Positions 9,607-17,909 of a stretch of DNA of 64,000 nucleotides are shown here, in pieces. Position numbers and translations under genes: made by a program. Source of the stretch: Saprospiraceae bacterium (GTDB lineage: Bacteria > Bacteroidota > Bacteroidia > Chitinophagales > Saprospiraceae); contig JADKGF010000007.1 in NCBI GenBank assembly GCA_016717105.1, positions 97,572 through 161,571 on the forward strand. Direction: 5' to 3'. The notes beneath the pieces are model-generated. The model searched no databases and was not told the DNA's origin. It saw only the letters and a program-made list of their open reading frames with translations. The first letter of the stretch is position 1; each line of letters opens with the position of its first letter.

Positions 9607-11310
9607 TTAATATGGATGATGAATCAAGATTTTTTGAAAATTGGTTATATCTTGATGATTTGATATTGCTCTAACTAGGTATAATCCTGAAATCAATTGC
9701 TCAGTTTGAAGTGAATTTCCAGGTTTGGAAATGATTAATTTGCCATTTAAATCAAATAGTTGAATGGTATAATTTTCGATTTCCATTCCACTTACATGGA
9801 GTAGGTCGTCGGCGGGATTTGGATAAAAAACGATCGGATTCACTGCATTCCAATCATTGCTATTAGAAGTGCTGCCTACTGCTCCTGTTCCTATTATAGA
9901 TGTAGGTGGTGGAACTTGCAATACATTGCCATTGCCAAACTCGTCGGCACCAATATCCACTGCATTTAATCTGGCTTTGCCATCATAGTCAGTCTGTAAG
10001 CCGTTTATTGATTTGCCTTTATCGATGGCTGGACTACTGCTAAGAAGATGCATTTCAGCATTCAATTGTGGGTTGACTTCCAGTCCATGACTATCAAATC
10101 CGAGTGTTTTCCAATCAGCAAATTTTTTACTAGGCCAATCTCCGTCATCAAAGCTGATAGCACTGCCATTACTTTTATAGAAAATATTGTGATCTATTAT
10201 ATTCGAACCTTCTAAAGCATTTTCACGCACCAAAATGGTAAAATCATCTTCACCAGAGGGACTCTGGTCAATAAAAATATTATTTAGAATTTCCAAGCCA
10301 GTAGAAATAGGATGGAAAGTAGTGTTTTCATCTACACCTACTTCTCCAGAGAGAAACGTTAATGGAGCATGATAAATAGGCGAAGCAGTCATAACAGTAT
10401 TATTGTAAATTTTGCAATTTTTTGCCCCTACGATTACGATACCACCATGTTGTGTATTGATTACTATATTGTTTCGTACTATGGTGTTTATACTTTCATA
10501 ATAGTTCGGATTGGTTTTACTATCAAACCATTCGCCATCTGTATAAAACCCAACTCCAATACCAGCCTCACCTATATTTCTGAATAAATTACCTTCGATG
10601 ACACAATCTACTGCACCGCCTTTTGCATAGACACCATTAGTTGAAATTTCATGAAAGTATGAATTTTTTACAATCATTCTGCTGCCATTTACATTATCTA
10701 TTCCTTCTGCATTTGGGCCACCATTTTGCTCTAAGTTTTCAGGACCTACTCCCGAGTTATATATTTCACATGATATGATGGATATATCATTACAACCTGG
10801 TGTGATTTTAATACAATCTCTTCCTGTATCATGAATTTTACATTGCACAAGTTTAATACCGCTTGCACCACTTCTCTCATTGTCAGGTAATCCCCAGTTC
10901 CAGTTAGATTCAAATTTGACACCATAAAATGCTCCACCAATGATCTCCAATCTTTCTAAAGTACCGCCTCTAGTTTTTTCATTACTATACCATAGGCAAG
11001 ATGCAATATCCTCTCCTGCATCCACTGGAGCCTTGATAATTGCCCATTCATTCACATACGATCTTATTGTTAAATCATTGCGCTCTATTTTGATTTCATC
11101 TGAAGGATAGGTGCCATTGCGCAATTCTATGACATCACCATCACTAGATTTTGATATCGCATATTTTAAGGTTTTGAATGGGGTATTTATTTTACCATTA
11201 TTATTATCATTACCATTGGTTGCTACATACCATGTTGCGCCGGACATTATTGTGGGTAAATAAAAATAAATTACTAAAACGAGCTTAATCTGATGAGAAT
11301 ATGCAAGCAT
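9607..11310 (-). CDS. Right-handed beta-helix protein with T9SS type A sorting domain
   Basis: 567 residues. A signal peptide (VLVIYFYLPTIMSG) leads into the typical start of DUF1565/choice-of-anchor helices: TWYVATNGNDNNNGKINTPF followed by KTLKYAIS. Residues about 60-430 form parallel beta-helix coils with Asn ladders (IVRNNIVINTQHGGIVIVG, NCKIYNNTVMTAS, LEILNNIFID). ARLNAVDIGADEFG is the classical end of such a helix. The last about 80 residues (PIVFYPNPADDLLHVSG, then LISGLYLV) are a T9SS sorting domain, so the protein is exported and attached to or released from the cell surface. Family members include polysaccharide lyases and binding proteins; no catalytic residues can be assigned from this sequence, so the substrate is unknown. 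Confidence 0.85.
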   Translation of the reverse strand: MLAYSHQIKLVLVIYFYLPTIMSGATWYVATNGNDNNNGKINTPFKTLKYAISKSSDGDVIELRNGTYPSDEIKIERNDLTIRSYVNEWAIIKAPVDAGEDIASCLWYSNEKTRGGTLERLEIIGGAFYGVKFESNWNWGLPDNERSGASGIKLVQCKIHDTGRDCIKITPGCNDISIISCEIYNSGVGPENLEQNGGPNAEGIDNVNGSRMIVKNSYFHEISTNGVYAKGGAVDCVIEGNLFRNIGEAGIGVGFYTDGEWFDSKTNPNYYESINTIVRNNIVINTQHGGIVIVGAKNCKIYNNTVMTASPIYHAPLTFLSGEVGVDENTTFHPISTGLEILNNIFIDQSPSGEDDFTILVRENALEGSNIIDHNIFYKSNGSAISFDDGDWPSKKFADWKTLGFDSHGLEVNPQLNAEMHLLSSSPAIDKGKSINGLQTDYDGKARLNAVDIGADEFGNGNVLQVPPPTSIIGTGAVGSTSNSNDWNAVNPIVFYPNPADDLLHVSGMEIENYTIQLFDLNGKLIISKPGNSLQTEQLISGLYLVRAISNHQDITNFQKILIHHPY

Positions 11311-11595
11311 AAATTTTCTTTAATTGTAAATTAATACCATAAATGTATGGAGATGCTTAGTACCAAAATTGTAACATTGATTGCAAAGCCCTATTGATTG
11401 TGTAGCTGGTAGGATTGGTTTAGATTCTAATTTTCATATTTTCATGCAAATGTTAAATTATAGAAATGTTATACACACTTTTGAATATTCTATGAATAAA
11501 AATAATCCACTCCATTTCGAAAAGCAATCAATATCTTATCTTCTTTTGAATTTTATTTTGTACTCTTGCTTTTTTAAAATCGATATAATATACAA
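11311..11595. other. Intergenic region between divergent genes
   Basis: 285 bp, AT-rich, separating the minus-strand beta-helix gene from the plus-strand arsenosugar pair. It must hold both promoters, but I see no TAnnTTTG box with good spacing and no convincing hairpin. Short ORFs here have no protein-like character. Confidence 0.5.
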
Positions 11596-11925
11596 ATGAG
11601 TTATTTTAAACCAGAAGACCTAAAAAAATTTGGAGAGATCACCGATTTACAACCTGAAATGGGAAGGAAGTTTTTTGCTTGGTACAATGAAGTTTTCAAA
11701 GATGGAGCACTCACCGTTCGTGAGAAAAATCTGATAGCCCTTGCCGTAGCACACACTGTGCAATGTCCATATTGTATGGATGCGTACACTGACGCGTGTT
11801 TGTCTTCAGGGGCTGATGACGAGCAAATGATGGAAGCCATTCACGTGGCTGCGGCGATCAAAGGTGGCGCTACCTTGGTCAATGCTGTTCCGATGATGAA
11901 TACCATAAAATCCAAACTTATGTAA
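11596..11925 (+). CDS. Arsenosugar biosynthesis-associated peroxidase-like protein (carboxymuconolactone decarboxylase/AhpD fold)
   Basis: 109 residues of the AhpD-like fold. The redox motif is seen as VQCPYCMDAYTDACL (Cys-x-x-Cys in a helix), followed by the family-typical EAIHVAAAIKGGATLVN. The N-terminal EVFKDGALTVREKNLIALAV is also typical. The next gene, 24 bp downstream, is the radical SAM protein ArsS, and this pair is a known arrangement (TIGR04169-like with TIGR04167-like proteins). The role is inferred to be a redox partner in arsenosugar synthesis; some homologues carry selenocysteine at the first Cys, whereas here a plain Cys codon (TGT) is present. No arsM methyltransferase is in the window. 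Confidence 0.85.
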   Translation: MSYFKPEDLKKFGEITDLQPEMGRKFFAWYNEVFKDGALTVREKNLIALAVAHTVQCPYCMDAYTDACLSSGADDEQMMEAIHVAAAIKGGATLVNAVPMMNTIKSKLM

Positions 11926-11949
11926 GCGTTTGGTGTTTATTTTTCTAAT

Positions 11950-13005
11950 ATGGGTGTAAAACAAAAAACCAAATCGCTCAGCAGCAGTCATAATGCGCTG
12001 TCTGATGCTTTTTTTCAACTCCAGGTATTGAATGGTCAATCTCTGACACACGATCATTTTGAGCCATTTGAAAAAAAAACAGGTAATCCGATAAAACCAG
12101 TATTACCAGAGATATTTCAGATCAATGTAGGTAAATTGTGCAATCAATCTTGCGCTCATTGTCACGTAGATGCTGGTCCAGACAAAAAGACCGAAAATAT
12201 GGATCGTTCCACTATGGAATTATGTCTTGAGATTATAGATAAACATAAGATTCCTGTAGTGGACATCACTGGTGGTGCACCCGAAATGAACCCAAATTTC
12301 AAATGGCTTGTAGAAGAATGCCGTAAAATGGGCAAGAAGGTAATCAACAGATGTAATCTCACGATCATCATGTCCAATCCGAAATATCGGGATTTACCAG
12401 AGTTTTTTGCTCAAAATGAGGTGCATTTAATCTCATCGCTGCCATATTTTGCCAAAAATCGCACTGATAGCCAACGAGGCGAAGGCGTTTTTGATGATAG
12501 TATCGAAGCACTCAAGCTATTGAACAAAGTAGGATATGGGCAGCCAGAAAGCAAGCTCATTATCGACTTGGTCTATAATCCATCTGGGGCATTTTTGCCA
12601 GGTGATCAACACGCTTTGGAACATGAATTCAAGCTTCAATTGGATCGTAGATTTGGTATTGTTTTCAATAATCTATACGCTATTACCAATTTGCCTGTAA
12701 GTCGTTTTTTGGATTACTTGATCCAATCAGGCAATTATACCCAATACATGACTGCCTTGGTAGAAGCGTTTAACCCAGCAACCTTGTCAGGCTTGATGTG
12801 TCGCAATACCTTGTCCATTAGTTGGGATGGATATATCTTCGATTGTGATTTCAATCAAATGCTCGATATGAAGGTGGCTTCTACATCAAATCATGTTCGA
12901 GATTTTGATTTAAATGCACTAATGCAAAGGAATGTCGTCGTCAATCAACATTGTTATGGTTGTACAGCAGGTGCAGGAAGTAGTTGTGGCGGCGAAATTG
13001 TTTAG
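11950..13005 (+). CDS. arsS: Arsenosugar biosynthesis radical SAM protein ArsS
   Basis: 351 residues. The radical SAM cluster motif CNQSCAHCHVDAGP (C-x3-C-x2-C) lies near residue 63, after the typical FQINVGKLC. It is followed by DITGGAPEMNPNF, the SAM-binding GGE-like strand, and LIIDLVYNPSGAFLPG, a hallmark of this family. The C-terminal region holds extra cysteines (SGLMCRNTL, DCDFNQML) and ends in HCYGCTAGAGSSCGGEIV, which probably ligates an auxiliary iron-sulfur cluster. The family transfers the 5'-deoxyadenosyl group of SAM to dimethylarsenic to form arsenosugar precursors. Length is normal. It follows the peroxidase-like gene by 24 bp and is very likely co-transcribed with it. Confidence 0.9.
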   Translation: MGVKQKTKSLSSSHNALSDAFFQLQVLNGQSLTHDHFEPFEKKTGNPIKPVLPEIFQINVGKLCNQSCAHCHVDAGPDKKTENMDRSTMELCLEIIDKHKIPVVDITGGAPEMNPNFKWLVEECRKMGKKVINRCNLTIIMSNPKYRDLPEFFAQNEVHLISSLPYFAKNRTDSQRGEGVFDDSIEALKLLNKVGYGQPESKLIIDLVYNPSGAFLPGDQHALEHEFKLQLDRRFGIVFNNLYAITNLPVSRFLDYLIQSGNYTQYMTALVEAFNPATLSGLMCRNTLSISWDGYIFDCDFNQMLDMKVASTSNHVRDFDLNALMQRNVVVNQHCYGCTAGAGSSCGGEIV

Positions 13006-13018
13006 GGAACCAATAAAA

Positions 13019-13528
13019 CTATTCTTCAATAATGCCTCGCAATCCTAATTCTACAGCACGCAGATTTTGGATTTTGCCGTTATCTATCTCAAACTTTAGA
13101 ATTGTCCTGACTTTGTGGAATCCATGATGCCCATAAGCTCCGGGATTCATATGAAGCAAATTATTTGCTTTATCAGGCATCACTTTACATATATGTGAAT
13201 GCCCGCAAATATAGAGATTGGGTTTTTCGCTTTTAATAATCTGACTGACACGATTATTGTATTTTCCAGGATATCCACCAATGTGGGTCATAAAGACTTT
13301 GATTCCTTCGCATAGAAAAATCTCATTTAGCCCATAAAGATCTTTGACGGATTGATCATCTATATTGCCATAAACAGCACGAAAGGTTGCCAAAGCTCGA
13401 TATTTTTCTATGGAAGCAAGATCACCTATATCACCAGCATGCCATATCTCATCTACATCCTGAAGATGCGTTGTTACTTCATCCCCATAATAGGAATGAT
13501 TGTCAGAAATTAAGGCTATTTTCTTCAA
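13019..13528 (-). CDS. YfcE/MJ0936-type metallophosphoesterase
   Basis: 169 residues with the full set of calcineurin-like metal ligands: SDNHS near residue 8 (D-x-H), HAGDIGD near residue 31 (G-D), VYGNIDD near residue 52 (G-N), MTHIGG near residue 80, and CGHSHICK near residue 107 (G-H-x-H), followed by the NPGAYG turn. Small single-domain members are Mn-dependent phosphodiesterases with an unclear natural substrate. The gene begins 18 bp downstream of the lpdA stop on the same strand, so it may be co-transcribed. It converges with arsS, with only 13 bp between the two stops and no obvious terminator hairpin. Confidence 0.85.
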   Translation of the reverse strand: MKKIALISDNHSYYGDEVTTHLQDVDEIWHAGDIGDLASIEKYRALATFRAVYGNIDDQSVKDLYGLNEIFLCEGIKVFMTHIGGYPGKYNNRVSQIIKSEKPNLYICGHSHICKVMPDKANNLLHMNPGAYGHHGFHKVRTILKFEIDNGKIQNLRAVELGLRGIIEE

Positions 13529-13546
13529 AAAGTGCTTATCTTTTGA

Positions 13547-14944
13547 TTATAAGTGAATGACTTCGTCATAAGCTGCGGCGGTGGCTTCCATAACGGCTTC
13601 ACTCATCGTCGGATGCGGATGGATAGCCTTTAGGATCTCATGTCCTGTGCTTTCCAGTTTTTTGGCCAAAACAAGTTCAGCGATCATCTCGGTTACATTG
13701 GCACCGATCATGTGTCCACCTAAGAACTCACCATATTTAGCATCAAAGATCATCTTGACAAAACCATCTTTAGCTCCAGAAGCGCTGGCTTTTCCCGATG
13801 CTGAAAAAGGAAATTTACCGATCTTCAATTCGTAACCTGCTTCTTTTGCCTGAGCTTCTGTCATTCCTACACTTGATACCTCAGGCCAGCAATAAGTACA
13901 ACCTGGGATATTTGAATAATCAATAGGTTCTGGGTGATGGCCAGCAATTTTTTCTACACAAGTAATACCTTCAGCGCTAGCTACATGGGCTAATGCCTGC
14001 GTTGGGATCACATCGCCAATTGCATATATGCCAGGTACATTTGTTCTATAATAGGCATCAACCTTGATCATACCGCGATCCGTTTCTATACCTAGAACGT
14101 CTAGTCCTATATCTTCAGTATTTGGTGTCACACCAGCTGCTGAAAGCACTATGTCACAAGTTATGGTTTGAACACTTTCATCTTTGCGATTTTTGACGAT
14201 AACACTACAACCTTCATCCGTCATTTCTATTTTTTCAACAGATGAGTTGGCTAGAATCTTCATACCAGCTTTTTTATAGACTTTCGTCAATTCTTTAGAA
14301 ATATCAGCATCTTCTCTAGGAAGAAGACCTTGTTCCATGAATTCAACAACGGTAATTTCTGTACCAATCGTATTATAAAAATAGGCAAATTCTACTCCAA
14401 TTGCACCAGCACCAACGACGACCATTTTTTTAGGTTGAACTGGCAATGTCATAGCTTCACGGTATCCAATAATTTTTTTACCATCTATTTTGATATTTGG
14501 CAATTCTTTGGCACGTCCACCAGTAGCGATAATGATATGTTCTGCGCTATATTCGGCTTTTTTACCATCTTTATCTGTGACTACAACTTTTTTGCCGCGA
14601 GCCAATCTACCATAACCTTCAATGACGGTTATTTTATTTTTTTTCATTAAAAAGTTAACACCTTTTGACATGCCATCTGCTACGCCACGGCTTCTAGAAA
14701 TCATTTGACCGAATTCGGCTACTGGTTCATTGACTGTGATTCCATAATCCTTCGCATGATGTATATAATCAAAAACTTGAGCACTTTTAAGTAAAGCCTT
14801 TGTAGGAATACAGCCCCAATTCAAGCAGACACCACCTAGATTTTCTTTTTCGACTACGGCTACTTTCATTCCCAACCGTGATGCTCTGATTGCTGCAACA
14901 TAACCACCAGGTCCACTACCTAAAATTATAAGATCAAAGTTCAT
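13547..14944 (-). CDS. lpdA: Dihydrolipoyl dehydrogenase (E3)
   Basis: 465 residues, normal length. FAD-binding GSGPGGYVAAIRASRLG lies at the N-terminus, the redox disulfide GGVCLNWGCIPTKALL at about residues 38-53, the NAD-binding MVVVGAGAIGVEFAYFY near residue 177, the second FAD segment IYAIGDVI near 305, and the C-terminal catalytic His-Glu region IHPHPTMSEAVMEA. It reoxidises the dihydrolipoyl group of 2-oxo acid dehydrogenase complexes and the glycine cleavage system in the cytosol. No E1 or E2 gene is adjacent, so it probably serves several complexes. A well-spaced Bacteroidota promoter precedes it. Confidence 0.95.
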   Translation of the reverse strand: MNFDLIILGSGPGGYVAAIRASRLGMKVAVVEKENLGGVCLNWGCIPTKALLKSAQVFDYIHHAKDYGITVNEPVAEFGQMISRSRGVADGMSKGVNFLMKKNKITVIEGYGRLARGKKVVVTDKDGKKAEYSAEHIIIATGGRAKELPNIKIDGKKIIGYREAMTLPVQPKKMVVVGAGAIGVEFAYFYNTIGTEITVVEFMEQGLLPREDADISKELTKVYKKAGMKILANSSVEKIEMTDEGCSVIVKNRKDESVQTITCDIVLSAAGVTPNTEDIGLDVLGIETDRGMIKVDAYYRTNVPGIYAIGDVIPTQALAHVASAEGITCVEKIAGHHPEPIDYSNIPGCTYCWPEVSSVGMTEAQAKEAGYELKIGKFPFSASGKASASGAKDGFVKMIFDAKYGEFLGGHMIGANVTEMIAELVLAKKLESTGHEILKAIHPHPTMSEAVMEATAAAYDEVIHL

Positions 14945-14965
14945 AACTCATTTTTTAATTGAGCG

Positions 14966-14997
14966 CAAAGGTAAGGTTTCTTTGACTTTTAATCAAA
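14966..14997 (-). promoter_or_regulatory. Bacteroidota-type promoter of lpdA
   Basis: On the minus strand, TTTG (14994-14997), 20 bp, then TACCTTTG (14966-14973). This fits the TTTG-N19/20-TAnnTTTG consensus for the primary sigma factor of Bacteroidota and lies 22 bp upstream of the lpdA start. Confidence 0.6.
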
Positions 14998-15077
14998 ATT
15001 TACGTCTGACTTATGTTGTTATTTTAATTGAATCAATCGAAAAGTCAGATTTTAATACATAACTTTTGATTTACGAT

Positions 15078-15085
15078 TAACTTTG
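15078..15085 (+). promoter_or_regulatory. -7 box of the mscS promoter
   Basis: TAACTTTG matches TAnnTTTG and lies 24 bp before the mscS ATG. No good -33 TTTG is found at the usual distance. Confidence 0.35.
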
Positions 15086-15108
15086 TCGCTTTATAATTTT
15101 TTAGATAA

Positions 15109-15924
15109 ATGGAAATAAAGAAATATATAGATTTGGGTATTACTTGGGCAATCGAGGCATTTCCTGGATTCTTATTGGCCATTGCAGTATTGGTAGTGGG
15201 CATTTGGTTTATAAAAAAAATGTCCGAAGTCTTCACTGGAATGCTGTCCAAATCTGGATTTGCACCAGAGATTACTTCTTTTTTAGTGGCATTGGTTTCT
15301 ATAGGATTAAGAGTATTACTACTGATAAGCGTTGCTGGTATGGTTGGTGTCGATACTGCGGCATTCGTTGGTGTATTGGCTGCTGCTGGACTTGCTATAG
15401 GATTGGCTCTACAAGGCAGTTTAGGCAATTTTGCGGCAGGTATCATCATTGTGACTTTCAAACCATATAAAATAGATGATTGGGTAGAGGTGAAAGATAA
15501 GTTCGGCAAGGTTCAGGACATTCAGATATTCAATACTGTAGTCGTCACACCAGGCAATAAAACTCTAGTAATTCCCAATGGTGAAGTAATAAACGGTATC
15601 ATTACGAATTTTTCGAAAAGAGGAAATATTCGCATTGAATTAAAAGTCCTTATGCCATATAATGAAGATTTTCCAAAGGTAAAGTCATTGATATTTAATG
15701 AGTTAATGTCGATGGATAAAGTACTTAAAAACCCAACACCCGAGATTGGTATTGAAGAGTTTGGTGACACAAATATTGTATTATCAGTAAGACCTTATGT
15801 GTTGCCTGATGACTATTGGTCTGTATATTATGATGTCATGAGTAAAATCAAAACGGTGTATCACGATAATGGAATCGGTATTGCTTTCCAAGAAGGTATC
15901 GAAGTTGGCCCTGTAGGTAAGTAA
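15109..15924 (+). CDS. MscS-family mechanosensitive ion channel
   Basis: 271 residues. There are three hydrophobic segments: residues about 10-35 (FPGFLLAIAVLVVGIWFI), 60-80, and the pore helix at about 83-105 (AAFVGVLAAAGLAIGLALQG). The last has the Gly/Ala packing pattern of MscS TM3. It is followed by the conserved SLGNFAAGIIIVTFKPYKI, the beta domain (VVTPGNKTLVIPNGEVING) and a short C-terminal alpha/beta domain. Length is close to E. coli MscS (286). It opens at high membrane tension to release solutes after hypo-osmotic shock. It is divergent from lpdA and appears to be a single-gene unit. Confidence 0.92.
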   Translation: MEIKKYIDLGITWAIEAFPGFLLAIAVLVVGIWFIKKMSEVFTGMLSKSGFAPEITSFLVALVSIGLRVLLLISVAGMVGVDTAAFVGVLAAAGLAIGLALQGSLGNFAAGIIIVTFKPYKIDDWVEVKDKFGKVQDIQIFNTVVVTPGNKTLVIPNGEVINGIITNFSKRGNIRIELKVLMPYNEDFPKVKSLIFNELMSMDKVLKNPTPEIGIEEFGDTNIVLSVRPYVLPDDYWSVYYDVMSKIKTVYHDNGIGIAFQEGIEVGPVGK

Positions 15925-16082
15925 GTATTCCCGAATTATTGCTTGATTTTAATGGTTTTATAAGGTGAATATTTGGGAGTATCTATTAATATTCCTAGAT
16001 ATTGAAAAAAACAATTGTGTTTTAACCGTAATTTAAAGTATTTAATATATATTTGTTGCTGAATCCAAAAAATTTAATTAAG

Positions 16083-16502
16083 ATGAGATTTATATTACTT
16101 TTAATTTCAGTGTTTTTTGTAAATGCAATGCAAGCACAGTTATCTGCTGAAGAGCGACGAGCTACTGCGCACATGGAGCCATTTGCTATAAAAGTAACTG
16201 CATCAAAGACTAAACCTATTCAGGCATTACAAGGTCCTAATCTTGTATTGATTGATGTGCGTACTGCAGAAGAAGCAGCTGCCGGTAAAATTAAAGGTGC
16301 CATACAAATTGATTACAAAGCACCAGATTTTAAAGAAAAAGTAGCAGCATTAGATAAAACAAAACAATATTTAGTGTATTGTTATGCTGGTGGTCTTGCA
16401 GAAAAGGCCATGAAAACCATGCAGGAAATGGGATTTAAACAGTTGTATTGTATGAGTGATGGCTATCGCGCTTATGCACCTGTTGAAACTCCAGCAAAAT
16501 AA
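16083..16502 (+). CDS. Exported rhodanese-like domain protein
   Basis: 139 residues from the ATG at 16083; an upstream in-frame TTG is less likely because the ATG gives a clean signal peptide (MRFILLLISVFFVNAMQAQ). The rhodanese fold is shown by NLVLIDVRTAEEAAAGKIKG (the D-V-R strand) and the active-site loop LVYCYAGGLAEKAMKTM, with the catalytic Cys at YCYAGG. GFKQLYCMSDGYRAY is the typical end of the domain. It is predicted to act in the periplasm on sulfur compounds or protein thiols. A strong terminator follows 27 bp downstream, so the gene is probably monocistronic. Confidence 0.85.
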   Translation: MRFILLLISVFFVNAMQAQLSAEERRATAHMEPFAIKVTASKTKPIQALQGPNLVLIDVRTAEEAAAGKIKGAIQIDYKAPDFKEKVAALDKTKQYLVYCYAGGLAEKAMKTMQEMGFKQLYCMSDGYRAYAPVETPAK

Positions 16503-16528
16503 AAACATAAATTAGAATAAACCAATTG

Positions 16529-16558
16529 AAAGCCGTAGAAGTATCTATGGCTTTTTTT
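16529..16558 (+). terminator. Rho-independent terminator of the rhodanese gene
   Basis: Stem AAAGCCGTAGA / TCTATGGCTTT (one G-T pair) with a 4-base loop, followed by a run of T up to 16558. Confidence 0.85.
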
Positions 16559-16637
16559 GTTTTATACTCTTTATACACGCCATATTTTGTTATTTTCAAT
16601 TATCTATTTTTTTCAATAATGAATTGAAACTATTATT

Positions 16638-16645
16638 TACCTTTG
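16638..16645 (+). promoter_or_regulatory. -7 box before the TPR-like/secG unit
   Basis: TACCTTTG fits TAnnTTTG and ends 10 bp before the ATG at 16655, implying a very short leader. No clear -33 TTTG is present. Confidence 0.35.
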
Positions 16646-16654
16646 CGCGAGGAT

Positions 16655-17452
16655 ATGGAAAGCAACCTTATAAGATATTTCCAAGGTGGATCCACATTGG
16701 ATCAACTAAGTGTTACGGAGATTGAGCAGCGCTTAACTCACGTGCCTTCAGGTTCTATCTATAATTTGCTTTTCGCCAAAAAAATGTCTTCAAATTTTGA
16801 TCTTAATTTTATGTTGATAAGCCAAGACCGAATCATGATGCACTATATGCTGGAAAATGATGGGAAAATTCCTTCACTTCATGATTTGAAAGTGGAAAAT
16901 CCTTCATCAACAATGATAGATGATCAAACTCAGATTCGAAATGAAGATACAGAACCAGATGTTGTTGAAGAATTGGAACAAACTGCAATTCCTGTTATCA
17001 ATGCAGATGAACAAGCTATAGTTGCTGTACCTGATCTTGAAATTCAGATAGATGAAGAGCCTAGTGTTTTACCTGAGCATGTATCTGTTATTCAAGCTAT
17101 TGAAACCGAAAACCCAATTCACCAATCGAAAGACAAAAAGAAAAAGAAGTTTAAACTACAAGAATTTGGTGGTATTTCTGATTATGCAAAATGGCTTATG
17201 TCCTTTAAAGAAGATGATATAGACCAGAAAATCAAAAAGGAAGAAAAAGCAGCTAAAAAGCGTAAATTGGAGGAAAGTGCTAGAAAATCTATTACTAAAT
17301 CAAATACAATTGTTTCAGAGCCACTGGCTGAAATATTGGCAATTCAGGGCCATCTCGACGATGCAAAAAAAATGTATGAACAATTAATGATGAAATATCC
17401 AGAAAAAAGTAGTTACTTTGCAGCCAAAATAAATCTTTTAATAAAAAATTAA
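16655..17452 (+). CDS. Conserved hypothetical protein with C-terminal TPR-like motif, upstream of secG
   Basis: 265 residues from the ATG at 16655 (an upstream TTG lies inside the promoter and is unlikely). No signal peptide. The N-terminal 70 residues are helical and globular (LIRYFQGGSTLDQLSVTEIE), the middle is acidic and low complexity, then there is a Lys-rich stretch (KDKKKKKFKLQEFGGISDYA). The end (PLAEILAIQGHLDDAKKMYE, then QLMMKYPEKSSYFAAKI) looks like a single TPR hairpin. Proteins of this design commonly precede secG in Bacteroidota. It is 7 bp from secG, so it is probably co-transcribed. A role in assembly or quality control is only a guess. Confidence 0.7.
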   Translation: MESNLIRYFQGGSTLDQLSVTEIEQRLTHVPSGSIYNLLFAKKMSSNFDLNFMLISQDRIMMHYMLENDGKIPSLHDLKVENPSSTMIDDQTQIRNEDTEPDVVEELEQTAIPVINADEQAIVAVPDLEIQIDEEPSVLPEHVSVIQAIETENPIHQSKDKKKKKFKLQEFGGISDYAKWLMSFKEDDIDQKIKKEEKAAKKRKLEESARKSITKSNTIVSEPLAEILAIQGHLDDAKKMYEQLMMKYPEKSSYFAAKINLLIKN

Positions 17453-17459
17453 TATAGTA

Positions 17460-17723
17460 ATGACCACGCTTTTGACAATATTGATAGCAATAAACTGTGT
17501 ACTTTTAATGGCAGTAGTTTTAATCCAAAACCCAAAAGGTGGTGGAATAGACTCTTCATTGGGTGGAACTGCAGCTAATCAAATGTTTGGTGCAGCAAAA
17601 TCTTCCGACTTTATAGAAAAGGTTACTTGGGGATTAGCAGCTGCATTATTTATACTTTGTATTATTACAGCAATGTTGGTTTCAGGCAGCACAGGTGGTA
17701 GCTTGATCCAACCTGTTCAATGA
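17460..17723 (+). CDS. secG: Preprotein translocase subunit SecG
   Basis: 87 residues with two transmembrane helices: residues about 2-22 (LLTILIAINCVLLMAVVLIQ) and 55-75 (VTWGLAAALFILCIITAML). The intervening loop has the family signature NPKGGGIDSSLGG and NQMFGAAKSSDFIEK. It is a small accessory subunit of the SecYEG channel in the inner membrane. It follows the TPR-like gene by 7 bp and is followed by a terminator. Confidence 0.93.
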   Translation: MTTLLTILIAINCVLLMAVVLIQNPKGGGIDSSLGGTAANQMFGAAKSSDFIEKVTWGLAAALFILCIITAMLVSGSTGGSLIQPVQ

Positions 17724-17748
17724 TAAACTCAATACTCAATCTTACAGT

Positions 17749-17783
17749 AAGGGCTTGTTCAATGTAGAATGAGCCCTTTTTTT
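17749..17783 (+). terminator. Terminator after secG
   Basis: Stem AGGGCT / AGCCCT around a loop of about 17 bases, followed by a run of seven or more T. It lies 26 bp after the secG stop. Confidence 0.7.
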
Positions 17784-17909
17784 ATCTGGTATTTTTGATG
17801 TTTTGTCTAAAAAAACAATCCATCCATAACCTTATTTTCAAACTGAAGTTATACTACCACACAAGTCTGTACATACTACAGAGATATTATCGTAATTACA
17901 AAATTTGAC

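Noticed and set aside
15045..15509. 154-residue minus-strand ORF opposite mscS
   Set aside because: It is a mirror of the MscS coding sequence with Pro/Ala/Thr-rich low-complexity text; the plus-strand MscS is certain.
16053..16082. Upstream TTG start of the rhodanese gene
   Set aside because: The ATG at 16083 gives a canonical signal peptide; the extra ten residues would put charged residues before it without support.
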